Positions 1-9,385 are shown, numbered from the stretch's first letter. The stretch: DNA of 64,000 nt from Micromonospora violae (GCF_004217135.1 NZ_SHKK01000001.1:3472001-3536000), one strand, 5' to 3'. Notes: generated from the letters alone by a model not told the origin. Numbers and translations: made by a program.

Positions 1-2120
1 TCCTTGACCACCCCGGACAGCACCTTCTCCGCCTCGGCGTTGGCGCCGGTGGCGATGAGACACTCCGCCAGGGTGTGCCGGGCGGCGATCATCGCGACGT
101 GTTGGACCTGCCGCTTGGCGCTGTCCGTCGAGAGGATGTCGCGGAGGTCGGCGAGGGCCTCCTCGACCTCACCCTCGCGCAGCCGGCACAGGTCCAGGGT
201 GTGCCGGACCGTCAGGGTCTCGAAGTGGTCCGGTGCCCAGTGCCGCAGGCGGATCTCCAGGATCTCGGCCAGCTCGGCGTGGGCGTCGGCGTACCGTCCC
301 TGGTAGACGATCGCGCGGGCCAGGCTGTGCCGCGCGGTCATGGTGTCCCGGTCCTCGGGGCCACGCACCCGGTACTCGGCCCGGACGATGTCGCGTAACT
401 CTTCCTCGGCGTCGTGCCACCGGCCCTGTTCCAGGATGGTCCGGGCCAGCTTGTGCCGGCTGGCCAGGGTGTTGCGGTGCTCCCGTCCCAGCAGCGCCTC
501 CCGGGCCGGAATGATGGTGCGCAGCTCGTTCTCGGCCCAGCTCAGATGCCCCTGCTCCAACGCCGCCCGGGAACGTTCGTGGCGGAGGCTCAGCGCCGGC
601 CGGTCGTTGAGGTCGACGCCGATGCGGCGGCACCCCTCCAGGCAGAGGTCCAGGAAGATCTCCGCCTGCCCGGGCAGGCCCACGGCCAGGATGTAACGGG
701 CGATCAGCCGGGCCAGATCGAGTGCGACGTCCAGCAGGTCGGGCCGGGTCCGGGGCAGGTCGCCGCTGTCGAGGAAATCCAGCACCGCGCCCATCGTGGG
801 TGGTGCCAACAGGTGCCAGCTCGCCCACTTGTCCGGCTCGTCGGGGTCGAACTCCTCCTCGCGAGGGCGGTCCGGGTCGCGCAGCCGAAGCGCGTCCAGC
901 AGGTCGAGCACCAGTTCGTGATATTCCGCCCGGGCGGCCACCACGTCGGGCAGGCCCCGGATCAGCTCGCGTACCAGCGGGTGCAGGGTGACCACGTGGG
1001 CCACCGAGGACTGGGCCGGCAGTGACTCGACCACCCCGAGGTCGACCAGCGCGAAGTCCGCCAGCGAACGCAGGACCTCGCGCAGCCGGTCCTCGCCGAT
1101 CTCGCCGATCAGCGGCGAGGCCGAAAGCCGGACCGGGTCGAGCAGCACGGCGTAGGGAATCGGCGCGTCACCGAGACAGGCCAGCAGGCGCAGCACCGGC
1201 CGGGCCTGATCGAGCCCACGCCTGGCGAGCAGGTCCAGCGACATCTCCCAGGACTGCACCACCGGACGGACAGCCATGTCGAAGCCGCTGGAGCCGGTGC
1301 GCCGGATGCCGGTGCCCGTGCGCCGGTCCAGTGCCTCCCGGTAGTCGTCGTAGGTGCGGATCGAAGACCGGGTGGCGCCGACCGGGATGCGGTTGGCCTC
1401 CGCCAGGTAGGTGCCGGCGCCGCGCAGCGCCAGCGGGTGCCCCTTGAGCCGGGCGGCGAGCCCGGTCGCCTGCTCCAGCGTGCCGGGGGCCGTGCCGGCG
1501 AGGTCGACGAGCACCTGCCCGCCGTCCTCCGGCGACAACTCGTCCACCAGGTACATCGTGGACCATTCGCCCCACGTGTCCCGCCGGCCGTCCCGGGTGG
1601 TGACCAGGACCAGCCCATTGGCCGTACGCGGCTGGCGGAGCCAGCCCGTGCCGTCGGCGACCTGCCCGTCGGCGGGGGCCAGCAGAGTCGGTTCGTCGGC
1701 ATTGTCGAAGATCAGCAACCAGGGCCGGGGAGAGCTGTTCAACAGGTCCCAGACCAGCTCCACCGGACTGCGGGCCTTTCCGGCCCAGGCGAGGTCGAGT
1801 TGGTTCTCCGTAGCCTGCAACTGGCCCGCGACCTCGCGCATCCCGGCGCTGACCCGTGCCGAGTCCTTTGCCGAGATCCACCAGACCAGCCGGCCACGTT
1901 CCTCGAGCTGGCGGGCCACCTCCTGAGCGGTGAGGCTCTTGCCACAGCCGCCCAGCCCGAAGAGGATCTGCGTGCCCTCCTCCGGAGCACGCACCGTGCC
2001 GGCGGGCGGCTCGGCCGCCCGCAGGAGCGTCTCGACCAGCTCGTCGCGCCCGCGCAACGGCAGCCGGTTACGGCGCGGCGGAATGATCGAAAATCCGGTG
2101 CCCGGTGCCGGCGCGGTCAT
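1..2120 (-). CDS. NB-ARC/STAND-type ATPase with TPR repeats, 3' end outside window
   Basis: Read from ATG at 2120, with GGAGG seven bases upstream; the frame stays open to the left edge, so only the first ~706 residues are visible. Residues 55-62 (GLGGCGKS) form a Walker A P-loop and 135-142 (LLIFDNAD) a Walker B, the arrangement of NB-ARC/STAND switch ATPases. The last ~230 visible residues are TPR units of the kinesin-light-chain type, spaced about 42 residues, each with an LAR...QG core. Proteins of this build act as ligand-triggered switches or scaffolds in signalling; the partner here is unknown. No N-terminal DNA-binding or effector domain is visible, and an effector beyond the edge cannot be excluded. 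The neighbour is transcribed divergently. Confidence 0.85.
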   Translation of the reverse strand, partial: MTAPAPGTGFSIIPPRRNRLPLRGRDELVETLLRAAEPPAGTVRAPEEGTQILFGLGGCGKSLTAQEVARQLEERGRLVWWISAKDSARVSAGMREVAGQLQATENQLDLAWAGKARSPVELVWDLLNSSPRPWLLIFDNADEPTLLAPADGQVADGTGWLRQPRTANGLVLVTTRDGRRDTWGEWSTMYLVDELSPEDGGQVLVDLAGTAPGTLEQATGLAARLKGHPLALRGAGTYLAEANRIPVGATRSSIRTYDDYREALDRRTGTGIRRTGSSGFDMAVRPVVQSWEMSLDLLARRGLDQARPVLRLLACLGDAPIPYAVLLDPVRLSASPLIGEIGEDRLREVLRSLADFALVDLGVVESLPAQSSVAHVVTLHPLVRELIRGLPDVVAARAEYHELVLDLLDALRLRDPDRPREEEFDPDEPDKWASWHLLAPPTMGAVLDFLDSGDLPRTRPDLLDVALDLARLIARYILAVGLPGQAEIFLDLCLEGCRRIGVDLNDRPALSLRHERSRAALEQGHLSWAENELRTIIPAREALLGREHRNTLASRHKLARTILEQGRWHDAEEELRDIVRAEYRVRGPEDRDTMTARHSLARAIVYQGRYADAHAELAEILEIRLRHWAPDHFETLTVRHTLDLCRLREGEVEEALADLRDILSTDSAKRQVQHVAMIAARHTLAECLIATGANAEAEKVLSGVVK

Positions 2121-2479
2121 CGGCCCGCCTCCGTACGGCCCGGCTCCCTTCGGCGCGTCTCTGGGCTGCCGCGCTCCGGACGGCCCGTCAGGAGGCGGGC
2201 CGGCCGGGTCCGGCCGGGCCGGTGAAGGGTGAGGCGACGGTGGGTCATCTGGCCTCCCGGAGGGGCGTGACGGCAGGCTCCACGGTGGTCGGTCCACGCC
2301 GAGGGGATGGCTGTCGACCGCGTGATCCGTTACCCAGACACTACCCGCTGGAGCGCACGCGAACACTCTACGCAGCCGCACCGGGATGAAAGATGCAGTC
2401 CCGTGGGCGGGACGGCCGGTGGGCGCCGCTGAACGGTGGAGCCGAGGGCGGACTGGGGTACCACGACTACCGTGGACAC
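2121..2479. other. Gene-free divergent intergenic region
   Basis: This 359-base gap separates two divergent genes. The part next to 2120 is GC-rich and holds that gene's ribosome-binding site. No tRNA, long palindrome or convincing coding frame was seen, and no -10/-35 pair could be assigned with confidence. Confidence 0.5.
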
Positions 2480-3052
2480 ATGTCGACTGTGGAGACTCTG
2501 GCGTGCATTCCGGTCGACTGGGGCATCGACTGGGGCTCGGTCCCGGACTGGTTCGGCGGCCTCGGCACCGTCGGCACACTCCTCTTCGGCGTGCTCAGCC
2601 TGCGCCGTGAGTTGCGGGCCCGACGGCGGGAGGACCGGGCCGCGCAGGCCCGACAGGCGCGACTCGTCTCCAGCACCACCCGCACCGAGGGCAAGGGCGT
2701 CCTGCGCGTACGGGTCGCCAACGACAGCGACGGGCCGGTCTTCGACCTGGCCGTCACGCCGGTGGCGCACACCGGCGACCCGGGTCCCGGCGGCCGTCAG
2801 GTGCCGGTGGCCACGGTGACCGGGCCCGTCGACCGGCTCGACGGCGGGGCCGCCGCGGAGCTGTTCATCAACGTCGACCGCAGCGTCGACCTCAGCGGGT
2901 ACGCATCGGCGACGGTGCAGCTGCGCTTCACCGACCAGCAGGGCAACCGGTGGCAGCGGGAGGGCACCGGCCAACCGCAGCCCGACCTCGGTGACGAGGC
3001 GGCGCCGGCCCGCCGTTCCTGGCTGCGCCGGTGGCCGTCACGATCCCGCTGA
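2480..3052 (+). CDS. Hypothetical single-pass membrane protein (190 aa)
   Basis: I chose ATG at 2480 because the protein from there starts with an aromatic segment and one hydrophobic stretch (about residues 24-41), followed by a strongly basic turn LRRELRARRRE. That predicts one membrane helix with the remainder on the cytoplasmic side. The frame is open further upstream, but that part looks non-coding. Residues ~60-170 read as a beta-rich, Ig-like domain with several V.V and L.F.D patterns, ending in a basic tail. I do not recognise a named family. It is convergent with murD2, 28 bases away. Function unknown; the gene itself is supported by codon-position GC bias. Confidence 0.7.
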   Translation: MSTVETLACIPVDWGIDWGSVPDWFGGLGTVGTLLFGVLSLRRELRARRREDRAAQARQARLVSSTTRTEGKGVLRVRVANDSDGPVFDLAVTPVAHTGDPGPGGRQVPVATVTGPVDRLDGGAAAELFINVDRSVDLSGYASATVQLRFTDQQGNRWQREGTGQPQPDLGDEAAPARRSWLRRWPSRSR

Positions 3053-3080
3053 ACCGGTCCCACCCGGGGCCGGGTCGGGG

Positions 3081-4427
3081 TCAGCCTGCGGTGTCGGCGA
3101 CGGCCTGGGCGAAGACCTCGGAACGATGCTCGAAGTTGCGGAACCGGCCGTAACTGGGCGCGGCCGGGGACAGCAGCACCACCCCACCGGGCGGGGTCAC
3201 CTCGCGGGACAGCCGGACCGCGTCCACCAGGTCGTCGACCAGTTCGGTACGCACCTTCGGCAGGCCGGCGAGCACCTCGACGATGCGGGTGCCGCTGTCC
3301 GGAATCCCGATCACGGTCAGCTCCCGCTCAGCCAGGTGCTCGGCCAACGGCGTGTAGTCCAGACCCCGGTCGTTGCCCCCGACGATCACCGTCAACGGTC
3401 GCCCGTCGTACGCGTCGATGGCGTGCATGGCCGCGTACGGGCTGGTGGCCAGCGTGTCGTCGACGAAGGTCAGCCCGGACGGGTCGGTGATCTCGGTGAG
3501 CCGGTGGGCCAGCCCCTGGAACTCGGCGACCGCGACGGCGAGGTGGTCCTTGCCGGCCACCACGTCCACGCCGAGCGCGTCGAGCACGGCGAGCGCGACG
3601 CAGAGGTTGCCCTCGTTGTGCCTGCCGACCAGCGGCAGCACCGCCCGCGGGAAGAGCGGCTGGTCACCGAAGTGGAACCAGGGCGTGCCGTCGACGCCGG
3701 TGCCGACGTGGCTGGTGTCGGGGCGACCGGCCCGCACCGCCGGCACCTCACCGAGCTCCGCGGCGAGCCGGGGGTCGCCACCGTTGACCACGATCGTCTG
3801 CGGGTCGTGGGCGAGCAGGTTGAGCTTGTCCCGGTAGTACTCCCGTTCCCCACCGTGCGCGTCCAGGTGCTCGGGGAACAGCGCGGTCACCACCGCCACC
3901 CGGGGCGAGTCGGTGAGATCGCTGCACTGGTAACTGGACAGCTCCAGGACGTACAGCTCCGCCTCCGGCAGGTCCAGGGTCGGCACCCCGATGTTGCCGC
4001 CGAAGACGTTCGGCCGGCCCATCGCGGTGAGCAGGTGGCTGATCAGGCTGGACGTGGTGCTCTTGCCCTTGCTGCCGGTGACCCCGACGGTGCGCGCGGC
4101 GTGGTCGGCCATCCACAACGCGGTGCCCTGGGTGACCAGGGTGCCGCGCCGGCGCAGCTCGACCAGCCACGGGTGGGTCTGGGGCACGCCCGGGGAGCGG
4201 ACCACCACGTCGGCGGCGGCCAGCCGCTCGAAGCCCGCCTCACCGGTGACCAGCGGCGCCGCCTCGGCCAGGGGGCCGTCCCAGGGCAGCGACAGGAAGT
4301 TCGCGCTGTCGTCGACGGCAACCAGATCGGCCGGGCCGTGCGCGGCGATGGCGGTCACAGCGGCCCGGCCCTCCCGACCGGTGCCCCAGACGGCGACGGT
4401 ACGTCCGCGCAGGTCAGAAAGGCGCAC
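3081..4427 (-). CDS. murD2: MurD2-type UDP-MurNAc-L-alanine--L-glutamate ligase
   Basis: Mur ligase of 448 residues. GTG at 4427 is chosen because CGAGGAG lies just upstream; the open frame upstream would collide with murL. N-terminal Rossmann-like part (VAVWGTGREG, residues 11-20), then the ATP-binding loop GVTGSKGKST (115-124), the central ligase domain with HNEGN, and the C-terminal Mur ligase domain. Overall it resembles MurD, which adds glutamate to UDP-MurNAc-L-Ala. The divergent neighbour, 82 bases away, is MurL, the epimerase that acts on the L-Glu product. That pairing is the known signature of MurD2, which adds L- instead of D-glutamate. The L-Glu specificity is inferred from context, since MurD and MurD2 cannot be told apart safely by eye. 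Confidence 0.83.
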   Translation of the reverse strand: MRLSDLRGRTVAVWGTGREGRAAVTAIAAHGPADLVAVDDSANFLSLPWDGPLAEAAPLVTGEAGFERLAAADVVVRSPGVPQTHPWLVELRRRGTLVTQGTALWMADHAARTVGVTGSKGKSTTSSLISHLLTAMGRPNVFGGNIGVPTLDLPEAELYVLELSSYQCSDLTDSPRVAVVTALFPEHLDAHGGEREYYRDKLNLLAHDPQTIVVNGGDPRLAAELGEVPAVRAGRPDTSHVGTGVDGTPWFHFGDQPLFPRAVLPLVGRHNEGNLCVALAVLDALGVDVVAGKDHLAVAVAEFQGLAHRLTEITDPSGLTFVDDTLATSPYAAMHAIDAYDGRPLTVIVGGNDRGLDYTPLAEHLAERELTVIGIPDSGTRIVEVLAGLPKVRTELVDDLVDAVRLSREVTPPGGVVLLSPAAPSYGRFRNFEHRSEVFAQAVADTAG

Positions 4428-4509
4428 GGGGCTCTCCTCGGGGGTCACGGCGGCGGCAGGGCGGGCCCGGTCCGGACACGGCCGGACGAACCAGGGCCTA
4501 GTATGGCGT

Positions 4510-5862
4510 GTGCCCAACGAGCAGCTCCGGCGGATGGACGCCTTCACCTTCCCGTCCTACTCGATCGACTTCGCCACCGGCGAGGTGTTGTTCGACTACG
4601 CCCTGACCGGTCCGGCCGGTGAGCAGCGGTTCACCGAGGTGATCACACTTCCGCTGCCGGCGGAGCCGCCGTCGGACGAGACGGTGGCGACCCTCAACCG
4701 GGTGCTGGAGGTGCTGCACCTCGTCGCCGGGGTCAGCTACTACAAGGCCGCCGCGCCGCCCCGACTCGTGCTGCCGGCACCGGTGGGCGCGGCCACCGTC
4801 GACTACGTCACGGCCGTCTACACCAAGGGCCTCGCGGAGTACGCGTACCGCAACCAGCTGCCGCACGTGCTCGAGCTGCGCCCCGAGGTGCCGGCAGGCT
4901 CTCCGGAGACGCCACGGGTGTACGACGACTCCGACCGTCGCCCCCTCTCGGCGGTCGGCGGCGGTAAGGACTCGATCGTCAGCCTGGAGGCGCTGCGCCG
5001 CGCCGAACTGGACCCGGTGCCGTTCTCGGTCAACCCGAACCACGTGATCGTCGCCGTCAACGAGGCGTCCGGGCTGGTCCCGCTCGCCGCCCGGCGGCGC
5101 ATCGACCCGGCGCTGTTCGAGCTGAACGCGGCCGGCGCGCTGAACGGGCACATCCCGGTCACCGCCATCAACTCCCTGATCGCGGTGGCCACCGCCGTCC
5201 TGCACGGGCTGGGCCCGGTGGTGATGTCCAACGAGCGGTCGGCGTCCGACCCGAACCTGGTCTGGAACGGCCACGAGATCAACCACCAGTGGTCCAAGGG
5301 CGTCGAGGCGGAGGGGCTGCTGCGGGCGTCACTGGCCGAGCACGCCGGCCTGACCGACCCGTACTTCTCCCTGCTGCGGTCGCTGTCCGAGCTGCACATC
5401 GCCCGGTTGTTCGCCGAGTTCACCCGGTACGACGACGTGGTGACCAGCTGCAACGCCGCGTTCAAGCTGCACGACGCGAGTGAGCGCTGGTGCCGGGACT
5501 GCCCGAAGTGCCGCTTCGTCTTCCTGGCCATGGCCCCGTTCATGCCCCGGGAGCGGATCACCCACATCTTCGGCGGCGACCTGCTCGCCGACGAGTCGCA
5601 GATCCCCGGCTACCGCGAGCTGCTGGGCGTGGACGGGCACAAGCCGTTCGAGTGCGTGGGCGAGGTCGAGGAGTCGGTGGTGGCCCTCGGCCTGCTCGCC
5701 GAGCAGGACCAGTGGCGCGACGCCCCGGTCATCCAGGCCCTCGTCGCCGCCGTGCCAGAGACGGCCTGGTCCGCAGTGGCCCACTCGGACGTCTTCACCC
5801 CCGGCGGCCCCAACCACATCCCCCCCACCTACACCAAAGCCCTAAACGCCCTAGGAGCCTGA
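4510..5862 (+). CDS. murL: MurL, UDP-MurNAc-L-Ala-L-Glu epimerase
   Basis: Protein of 450 residues from GTG 4510; ATG at 4534 is an alternative start, and neither has a strong ribosome-binding site. It matches the MurL family, which inverts the terminal L-glutamate of UDP-MurNAc-L-Ala-L-Glu to D-glutamate in an ATP- and Mg-dependent reaction, so free D-Glu from a racemase is not needed. Visible marks are the ATP-pyrophosphatase-like loop SAVGGGKDS (147-155), the motif NERSASDPNLVWNGHEINHQ (241-260) and a CxxCPxC cluster (328-334: WCRDCPKC). It faces murD2 head to head with 82 bases between, which allows a shared promoter region. Cytoplasmic. The family is known mainly from Xanthomonas relatives and scattered actinobacteria. 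Confidence 0.88.
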   Translation: MPNEQLRRMDAFTFPSYSIDFATGEVLFDYALTGPAGEQRFTEVITLPLPAEPPSDETVATLNRVLEVLHLVAGVSYYKAAAPPRLVLPAPVGAATVDYVTAVYTKGLAEYAYRNQLPHVLELRPEVPAGSPETPRVYDDSDRRPLSAVGGGKDSIVSLEALRRAELDPVPFSVNPNHVIVAVNEASGLVPLAARRRIDPALFELNAAGALNGHIPVTAINSLIAVATAVLHGLGPVVMSNERSASDPNLVWNGHEINHQWSKGVEAEGLLRASLAEHAGLTDPYFSLLRSLSELHIARLFAEFTRYDDVVTSCNAAFKLHDASERWCRDCPKCRFVFLAMAPFMPRERITHIFGGDLLADESQIPGYRELLGVDGHKPFECVGEVEESVVALGLLAEQDQWRDAPVIQALVAAVPETAWSAVAHSDVFTPGGPNHIPPTYTKALNALGA

Positions 5863-5901
5863 CCCCCCCCCCCGCCCCCGTCCCCCGGGACTCGCCCCCT
5901 C

Positions 5902-5986
5902 CCCGGGTCGATCATGGAGTTGTGGTGGGCGTTATGTCCGGGATCACGACTTTTGTGAGGCACCACAACTCCTTGATCGACCCGGG
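5902..5986. repeat. Dispersed palindrome R1 (GATC-ended, GTTGTGGTG type)
   Basis: Arms 5902-5927 and 5961-5986 pair over 26 positions with one mismatch; the core is TCGATCATGGAGTTGTGGTG. The loop is 33 nt. It lies between convergent murL and the PucR regulator, with an 11-C run and other C tracts to the left and G-rich sequence to the right. Same family as R2, R4 and R5. Confidence 0.9.
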
Positions 5987-6034
5987 AAGGGGTGAGGGCT
6001 GGGGTGGGGTCGGGCTGAGGGCGGGGTGGGGGTG

Positions 6035-7891
6035 TTAGGGGGTGCGGACTGCTTCTAGGGCCAGGAGGGCTACGTGGAGGGACAGGCTGGCCTCCACCGA
6101 GTCGAGGTCCACGTCGAGGATGCGGGCGATGCGGGCCAGGCGTTCGTAGAAGGCCGGCCGGGACAGGTGGGCGGCGGCGGCAGCGGCGGACTTGTTGCGC
6201 CCCTGCTCCAGGTAGGCGCGCAGGGTGTCGAGCAGCCGCTCCCGGGGGTGCCGGGCGTCGTACTCCAGCAGGGCGCCGAGTTCACGCTCCACGAATGTCT
6301 GTAGCCGGGGCTCGTCGCGCAGCAGGTGCAGCAGCCCGGCCAGACCGACGTGCGGTAGCCGGAAGATCGGCAGGTCGCGCCGGTCACGGCGGGCCGCCTC
6401 GGCGATCTGCCGCGCCTCGACCAGCGACCGGCGGGCCTCCCGCAGGGTGCCCACCCCGGACCCGGCGGCAATGATCACGGCACCCGGACCAGCGCCCCTC
6501 GAACCGTCGACCCCCGCCCGGGCGGCCTCGACCGCGAACCCCGCGCGCGCGGGATCGGCCCCGAGGAGGGAACGGGAGGACTCGGAGCGGGAGGACTCGG
6601 AGCGGGCCGGGTCGACGCCGGAAGCAGCCCGAGCTGGTTCGGCACCGGGACCGGTCCGGCCGGTGCCGGCGTCGAGGCGTACCCGACGAAGTGCGCTGGC
6701 GAACGCGGACAGCGCGCGGTCCTCGGCGGCCGGGTCGGGTAGGGCCAGCAGCACGCCCACCGAATTGTCGTCGACGGCGCTGGTCAGCGCGGTCAGCTTC
6801 GCCTCCCGCAGGGCCTGACCGACGGCTTCGGAGAGGTCCCGCAGCCGGGCCTGGCCGGCCTCGGGGCCGATCTCCCCGGCGGGGTCGTCGGCGCGGTGGC
6901 GGACCATCACGCCGACCAGGTGCCGCCGGTCGAGCACCACGCCGAGCGCCTTGGCCCGTAGCCCCACCTCGTCCACCGGGCGGGAGTGGTCGAGCAGCGC
7001 GGTGAGCAGGGTGCGGTGGATCTGCCGTTCCAGGCCCTCGGCGTCGCGGCGGATCAGCCGGCCCAGGGCCAGGGTGGACGCGGCCCGCTCGATCAGGATG
7101 GTGAGCCGGGTGGGCGAGTCGGCGGTCGGTGGGACGGAGCGGGCGCTGGGCACGTCCCCGCTGGCCGGCCAGCGCAGCAGCAGCCGCCCCCAGTCCTGTC
7201 CCCGGGCGCCGACGGTGGTCACCAGCCAGCCGCTGTCCGGGTCGTACGCGGTCCGCCCGGCGGGGCGAATCCGTCGGGAGTGCTGCTCCCAGCCGTCCAG
7301 CAGCAGCTCGGCGCTCTCCCCCGCCGGGTCGTACCCGAGCACCTGCCGGGACAGGTTCTCCAGCACCACCGGGCAACCGGACAGCTCGGCGGTCTGTCGG
7401 ATCACCTCCGCGGCGTCGGCACCCTCGACCGAGAGGTCGTTGAACCGCTGGTGGATCTCCTCGGTGGCGCGCAACTCGGTGAGCTGCGCGTCGACGATCA
7501 GCGCGTGCACCGCCTCGGTGATCGGGACGAACGGGGTGGCCCGGCGCAGCTCCACCAGCGGCAGCCCGCGCCGCTCGGCGGCGGCGACCATCACCCGGGG
7601 CACCCCGCTGACGTACCGGCGGCCCAGCTCGACGACGAGTCCGGAGACGCCGACGTCGGCGAGATCGCCGATGAACGCGCGCAACCCGGCGTCGTCACCG
7701 GGCAGGCCGATGCCGGTGGTGAGCACCAGCTCGCCGCCGCCGAGCAGAGTGGCGATGTCCGGCACCTCGGCGATGTGCACCCAGCGGACGGGTCGGTCCA
7801 GCCCGTCGTCGCCGGCCACCACGCGCGGGGCGCCGTGGCGGACGGGGTCCAGGGCCAAAACCTCACGGACGGTAGGGAACACGGCCGCCAC
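6035..7891 (-). CDS. PucR-family transcriptional regulator
   Basis: The N-terminal half carries the PucR domain (FPTVREVLALDPVR, then VRWVHIAEVPDIATLLGGGELVLTTG), the middle a GGDEF-like CdaR region, and the last ~60 residues the PucR helix-turn-helix (LLDTLRAYLEQGRNKSAAA...HLSRPAFYERLARI). Such proteins sense small metabolites such as purines or nitrogen compounds. The start is uncertain: GTG 7891 follows AGGG and sits just before the conserved FPTVREVL; ATG 7921 or 8044 would add 10 or 51 residues. A low-complexity insert near the centre (SESSRSESSRS) comes from a short DNA duplication. The divergent neighbour is a secreted serine hydrolase, a plausible but unproven target. Confidence 0.85.
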   Translation of the reverse strand: MAAVFPTVREVLALDPVRHGAPRVVAGDDGLDRPVRWVHIAEVPDIATLLGGGELVLTTGIGLPGDDAGLRAFIGDLADVGVSGLVVELGRRYVSGVPRVMVAAAERRGLPLVELRRATPFVPITEAVHALIVDAQLTELRATEEIHQRFNDLSVEGADAAEVIRQTAELSGCPVVLENLSRQVLGYDPAGESAELLLDGWEQHSRRIRPAGRTAYDPDSGWLVTTVGARGQDWGRLLLRWPASGDVPSARSVPPTADSPTRLTILIERAASTLALGRLIRRDAEGLERQIHRTLLTALLDHSRPVDEVGLRAKALGVVLDRRHLVGVMVRHRADDPAGEIGPEAGQARLRDLSEAVGQALREAKLTALTSAVDDNSVGVLLALPDPAAEDRALSAFASALRRVRLDAGTGRTGPGAEPARAASGVDPARSESSRSESSRSLLGADPARAGFAVEAARAGVDGSRGAGPGAVIIAAGSGVGTLREARRSLVEARQIAEAARRDRRDLPIFRLPHVGLAGLLHLLRDEPRLQTFVERELGALLEYDARHPRERLLDTLRAYLEQGRNKSAAAAAAHLSRPAFYERLARIARILDVDLDSVEASLSLHVALLALEAVRTP

Positions 7892-8059
7892 GCTACCCTG
7901 CGTGACCCCGAATTCGACCATCACGTCCGCCGGCACGCCCGCGCCGCCACCGCCGAAAGCGCCGGCGTCGACAGCCGCCGGACGGTACGACTCGCCCCCA
8001 CCCAAACGATCTTCTCCAGTAGCGTGCCCTGTGTTCGTGATCAAAACGGAAGGACGGGC

Positions 8060-9328
8060 ATGGACGGGATGAAGGTCAGTCGCAGGGCGTTCGGAAAACT
8101 GGTAGGTGCCGCCGGCGCGGGAACTCTGGTAGGTGCCGCCGGCGTCGGGCTGCCGGCCGCCGCCGCCACCTGGACCGCCACCGGGACGGCGGTCACCGCC
8201 CTGCGCTCCTTCGACGACACGATGAAGAGCTTCATGCAGGCGCGGGGGATCTCCGCCGGGCAGCTCGCGGTGACCTATCAGGGCCGGCTCGTGCTCGCCC
8301 GCGGTTACGGCAACAACTCACCGGAGACGATCCAGCCGACGTCACTGTTCCGGGTGGCCAGCCTGTCGAAGTCGCTGACGGCGGCGGCGGTCGTCCGGCT
8401 CGCCCAGGACGGCAAGCTGACCATGGGCGACTCGATCGCCAAGCACATCGATCTCACCCCGCCGGCCGGGCAGGCCGTGGACCCGCGTCTGCCGCAGGTC
8501 ACGATGTGGCGCCTGCTGCAGCACACCAGCGGTTGGGACCGGACCCAGACGGCGTTCGACCCACTGTTCAAGGATCGGATCATCTCGCAGGCGCTGGGCG
8601 TGCCGATGGAGTTGTACCACAAGGACGTCATCCGGTTCATGAACGGACAGCCGCTGATCCACAACCCCGGCTCGACGGTCTCCTACAGCAACTACGGCTA
8701 CCTGCTGGCCGGCCGGGTCATCGAGGCGGCCAGCGGCCTGCCGTACGAGACGTACGTGAAGCAGAAGCTGCTCGCCCCACTGAAGATCACCCGGATGGCG
8801 AGCGGCTGGACCATCGCCCGGCACAGCGGCGAGGTGGGCTACCGCTCGCAGTACAGCGGGCCGACCGTCCTGGACGGCTCGGGCGCGACGGTGCCGGCGC
8901 CGTACGGCAGTTTCAGCATGCGCCTGCAGGACGCGAACGGAGGCTGGATCGCGTCCGCCGTCGACCTGGTCCGCTGGGCCTCGGCCTTCGACACCGGCAG
9001 CACAGTGCTCAACGCCACCGCGCTCAACCGGGTCTTCGCGGTGCCGACCGTCGGGGTCAACCCCGACGGCTGGTACTACGGCCTGGGCTGGCAGGTCCGG
9101 CCGGTCAGCGGTGGCACCGGCCGCAACACCTGGCACACCGGCAGCATGCCCGGCACCTACAGCCTCCTGGTGCGCACCTACCACGGGATGAGCTGGGCGG
9201 TGGTCTTCAACCAGCGCGACGACCCGTCCGGGCTCAGCTACGGCGCCATCGACTCGGCACTGTGGACCGCCTCCCGGGCGGTGACCAGCTGGCCGTCGCA
9301 CAACCTCTGGTCGACGTACTTCGCCTGA
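8060..9328 (+). CDS. Tat-exported serine hydrolase, beta-lactamase/DD-peptidase fold
   Basis: 422 residues from ATG 8060 (AAGGA upstream). The N terminus SRRAFGK followed by a small-residue hydrophobic stretch and AAAA is a twin-arginine signal peptide. Class C beta-lactamase/DD-peptidase signatures are in order: SLSK (S101, K104), Y209-S-N211 and H359-T-G361. Expected role: an extracytoplasmic serine hydrolase acting on peptidoglycan peptides, beta-lactams or esters; the exact substrate cannot be read from sequence. It is divergent from the PucR regulator and ends in front of a strong bidirectional terminator. Confidence 0.88.
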   Translation: MDGMKVSRRAFGKLVGAAGAGTLVGAAGVGLPAAAATWTATGTAVTALRSFDDTMKSFMQARGISAGQLAVTYQGRLVLARGYGNNSPETIQPTSLFRVASLSKSLTAAAVVRLAQDGKLTMGDSIAKHIDLTPPAGQAVDPRLPQVTMWRLLQHTSGWDRTQTAFDPLFKDRIISQALGVPMELYHKDVIRFMNGQPLIHNPGSTVSYSNYGYLLAGRVIEAASGLPYETYVKQKLLAPLKITRMASGWTIARHSGEVGYRSQYSGPTVLDGSGATVPAPYGSFSMRLQDANGGWIASAVDLVRWASAFDTGSTVLNATALNRVFAVPTVGVNPDGWYYGLGWQVRPVSGGTGRNTWHTGSMPGTYSLLVRTYHGMSWAVVFNQRDDPSGLSYGAIDSALWTASRAVTSWPSHNLWSTYFA

Positions 9329-9354
9329 CCCCCCAGCAGCCGCTGACGTGTCCT

Positions 9355-9385
9355 ACCGGGTCGCGCCGTTCGGGCGCGACCCGGT
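9355..9385. terminator. Bidirectional terminator between serine hydrolase and argG
   Basis: A perfect 13-bp stem (ACCGGGTCGCGCC) closes a 5-nt loop. It sits between two convergent genes, 26 bases past the first stop. No T run follows, as is common for actinobacterial terminators. Confidence 0.75.

Noticed and set aside
5863..6034. R1 and its relatives as simple Rho-independent terminators
   Set aside because: Rejected as a full explanation: there is no T tract, and the arm sequence is conserved between unrelated loci, including one between divergent genes.
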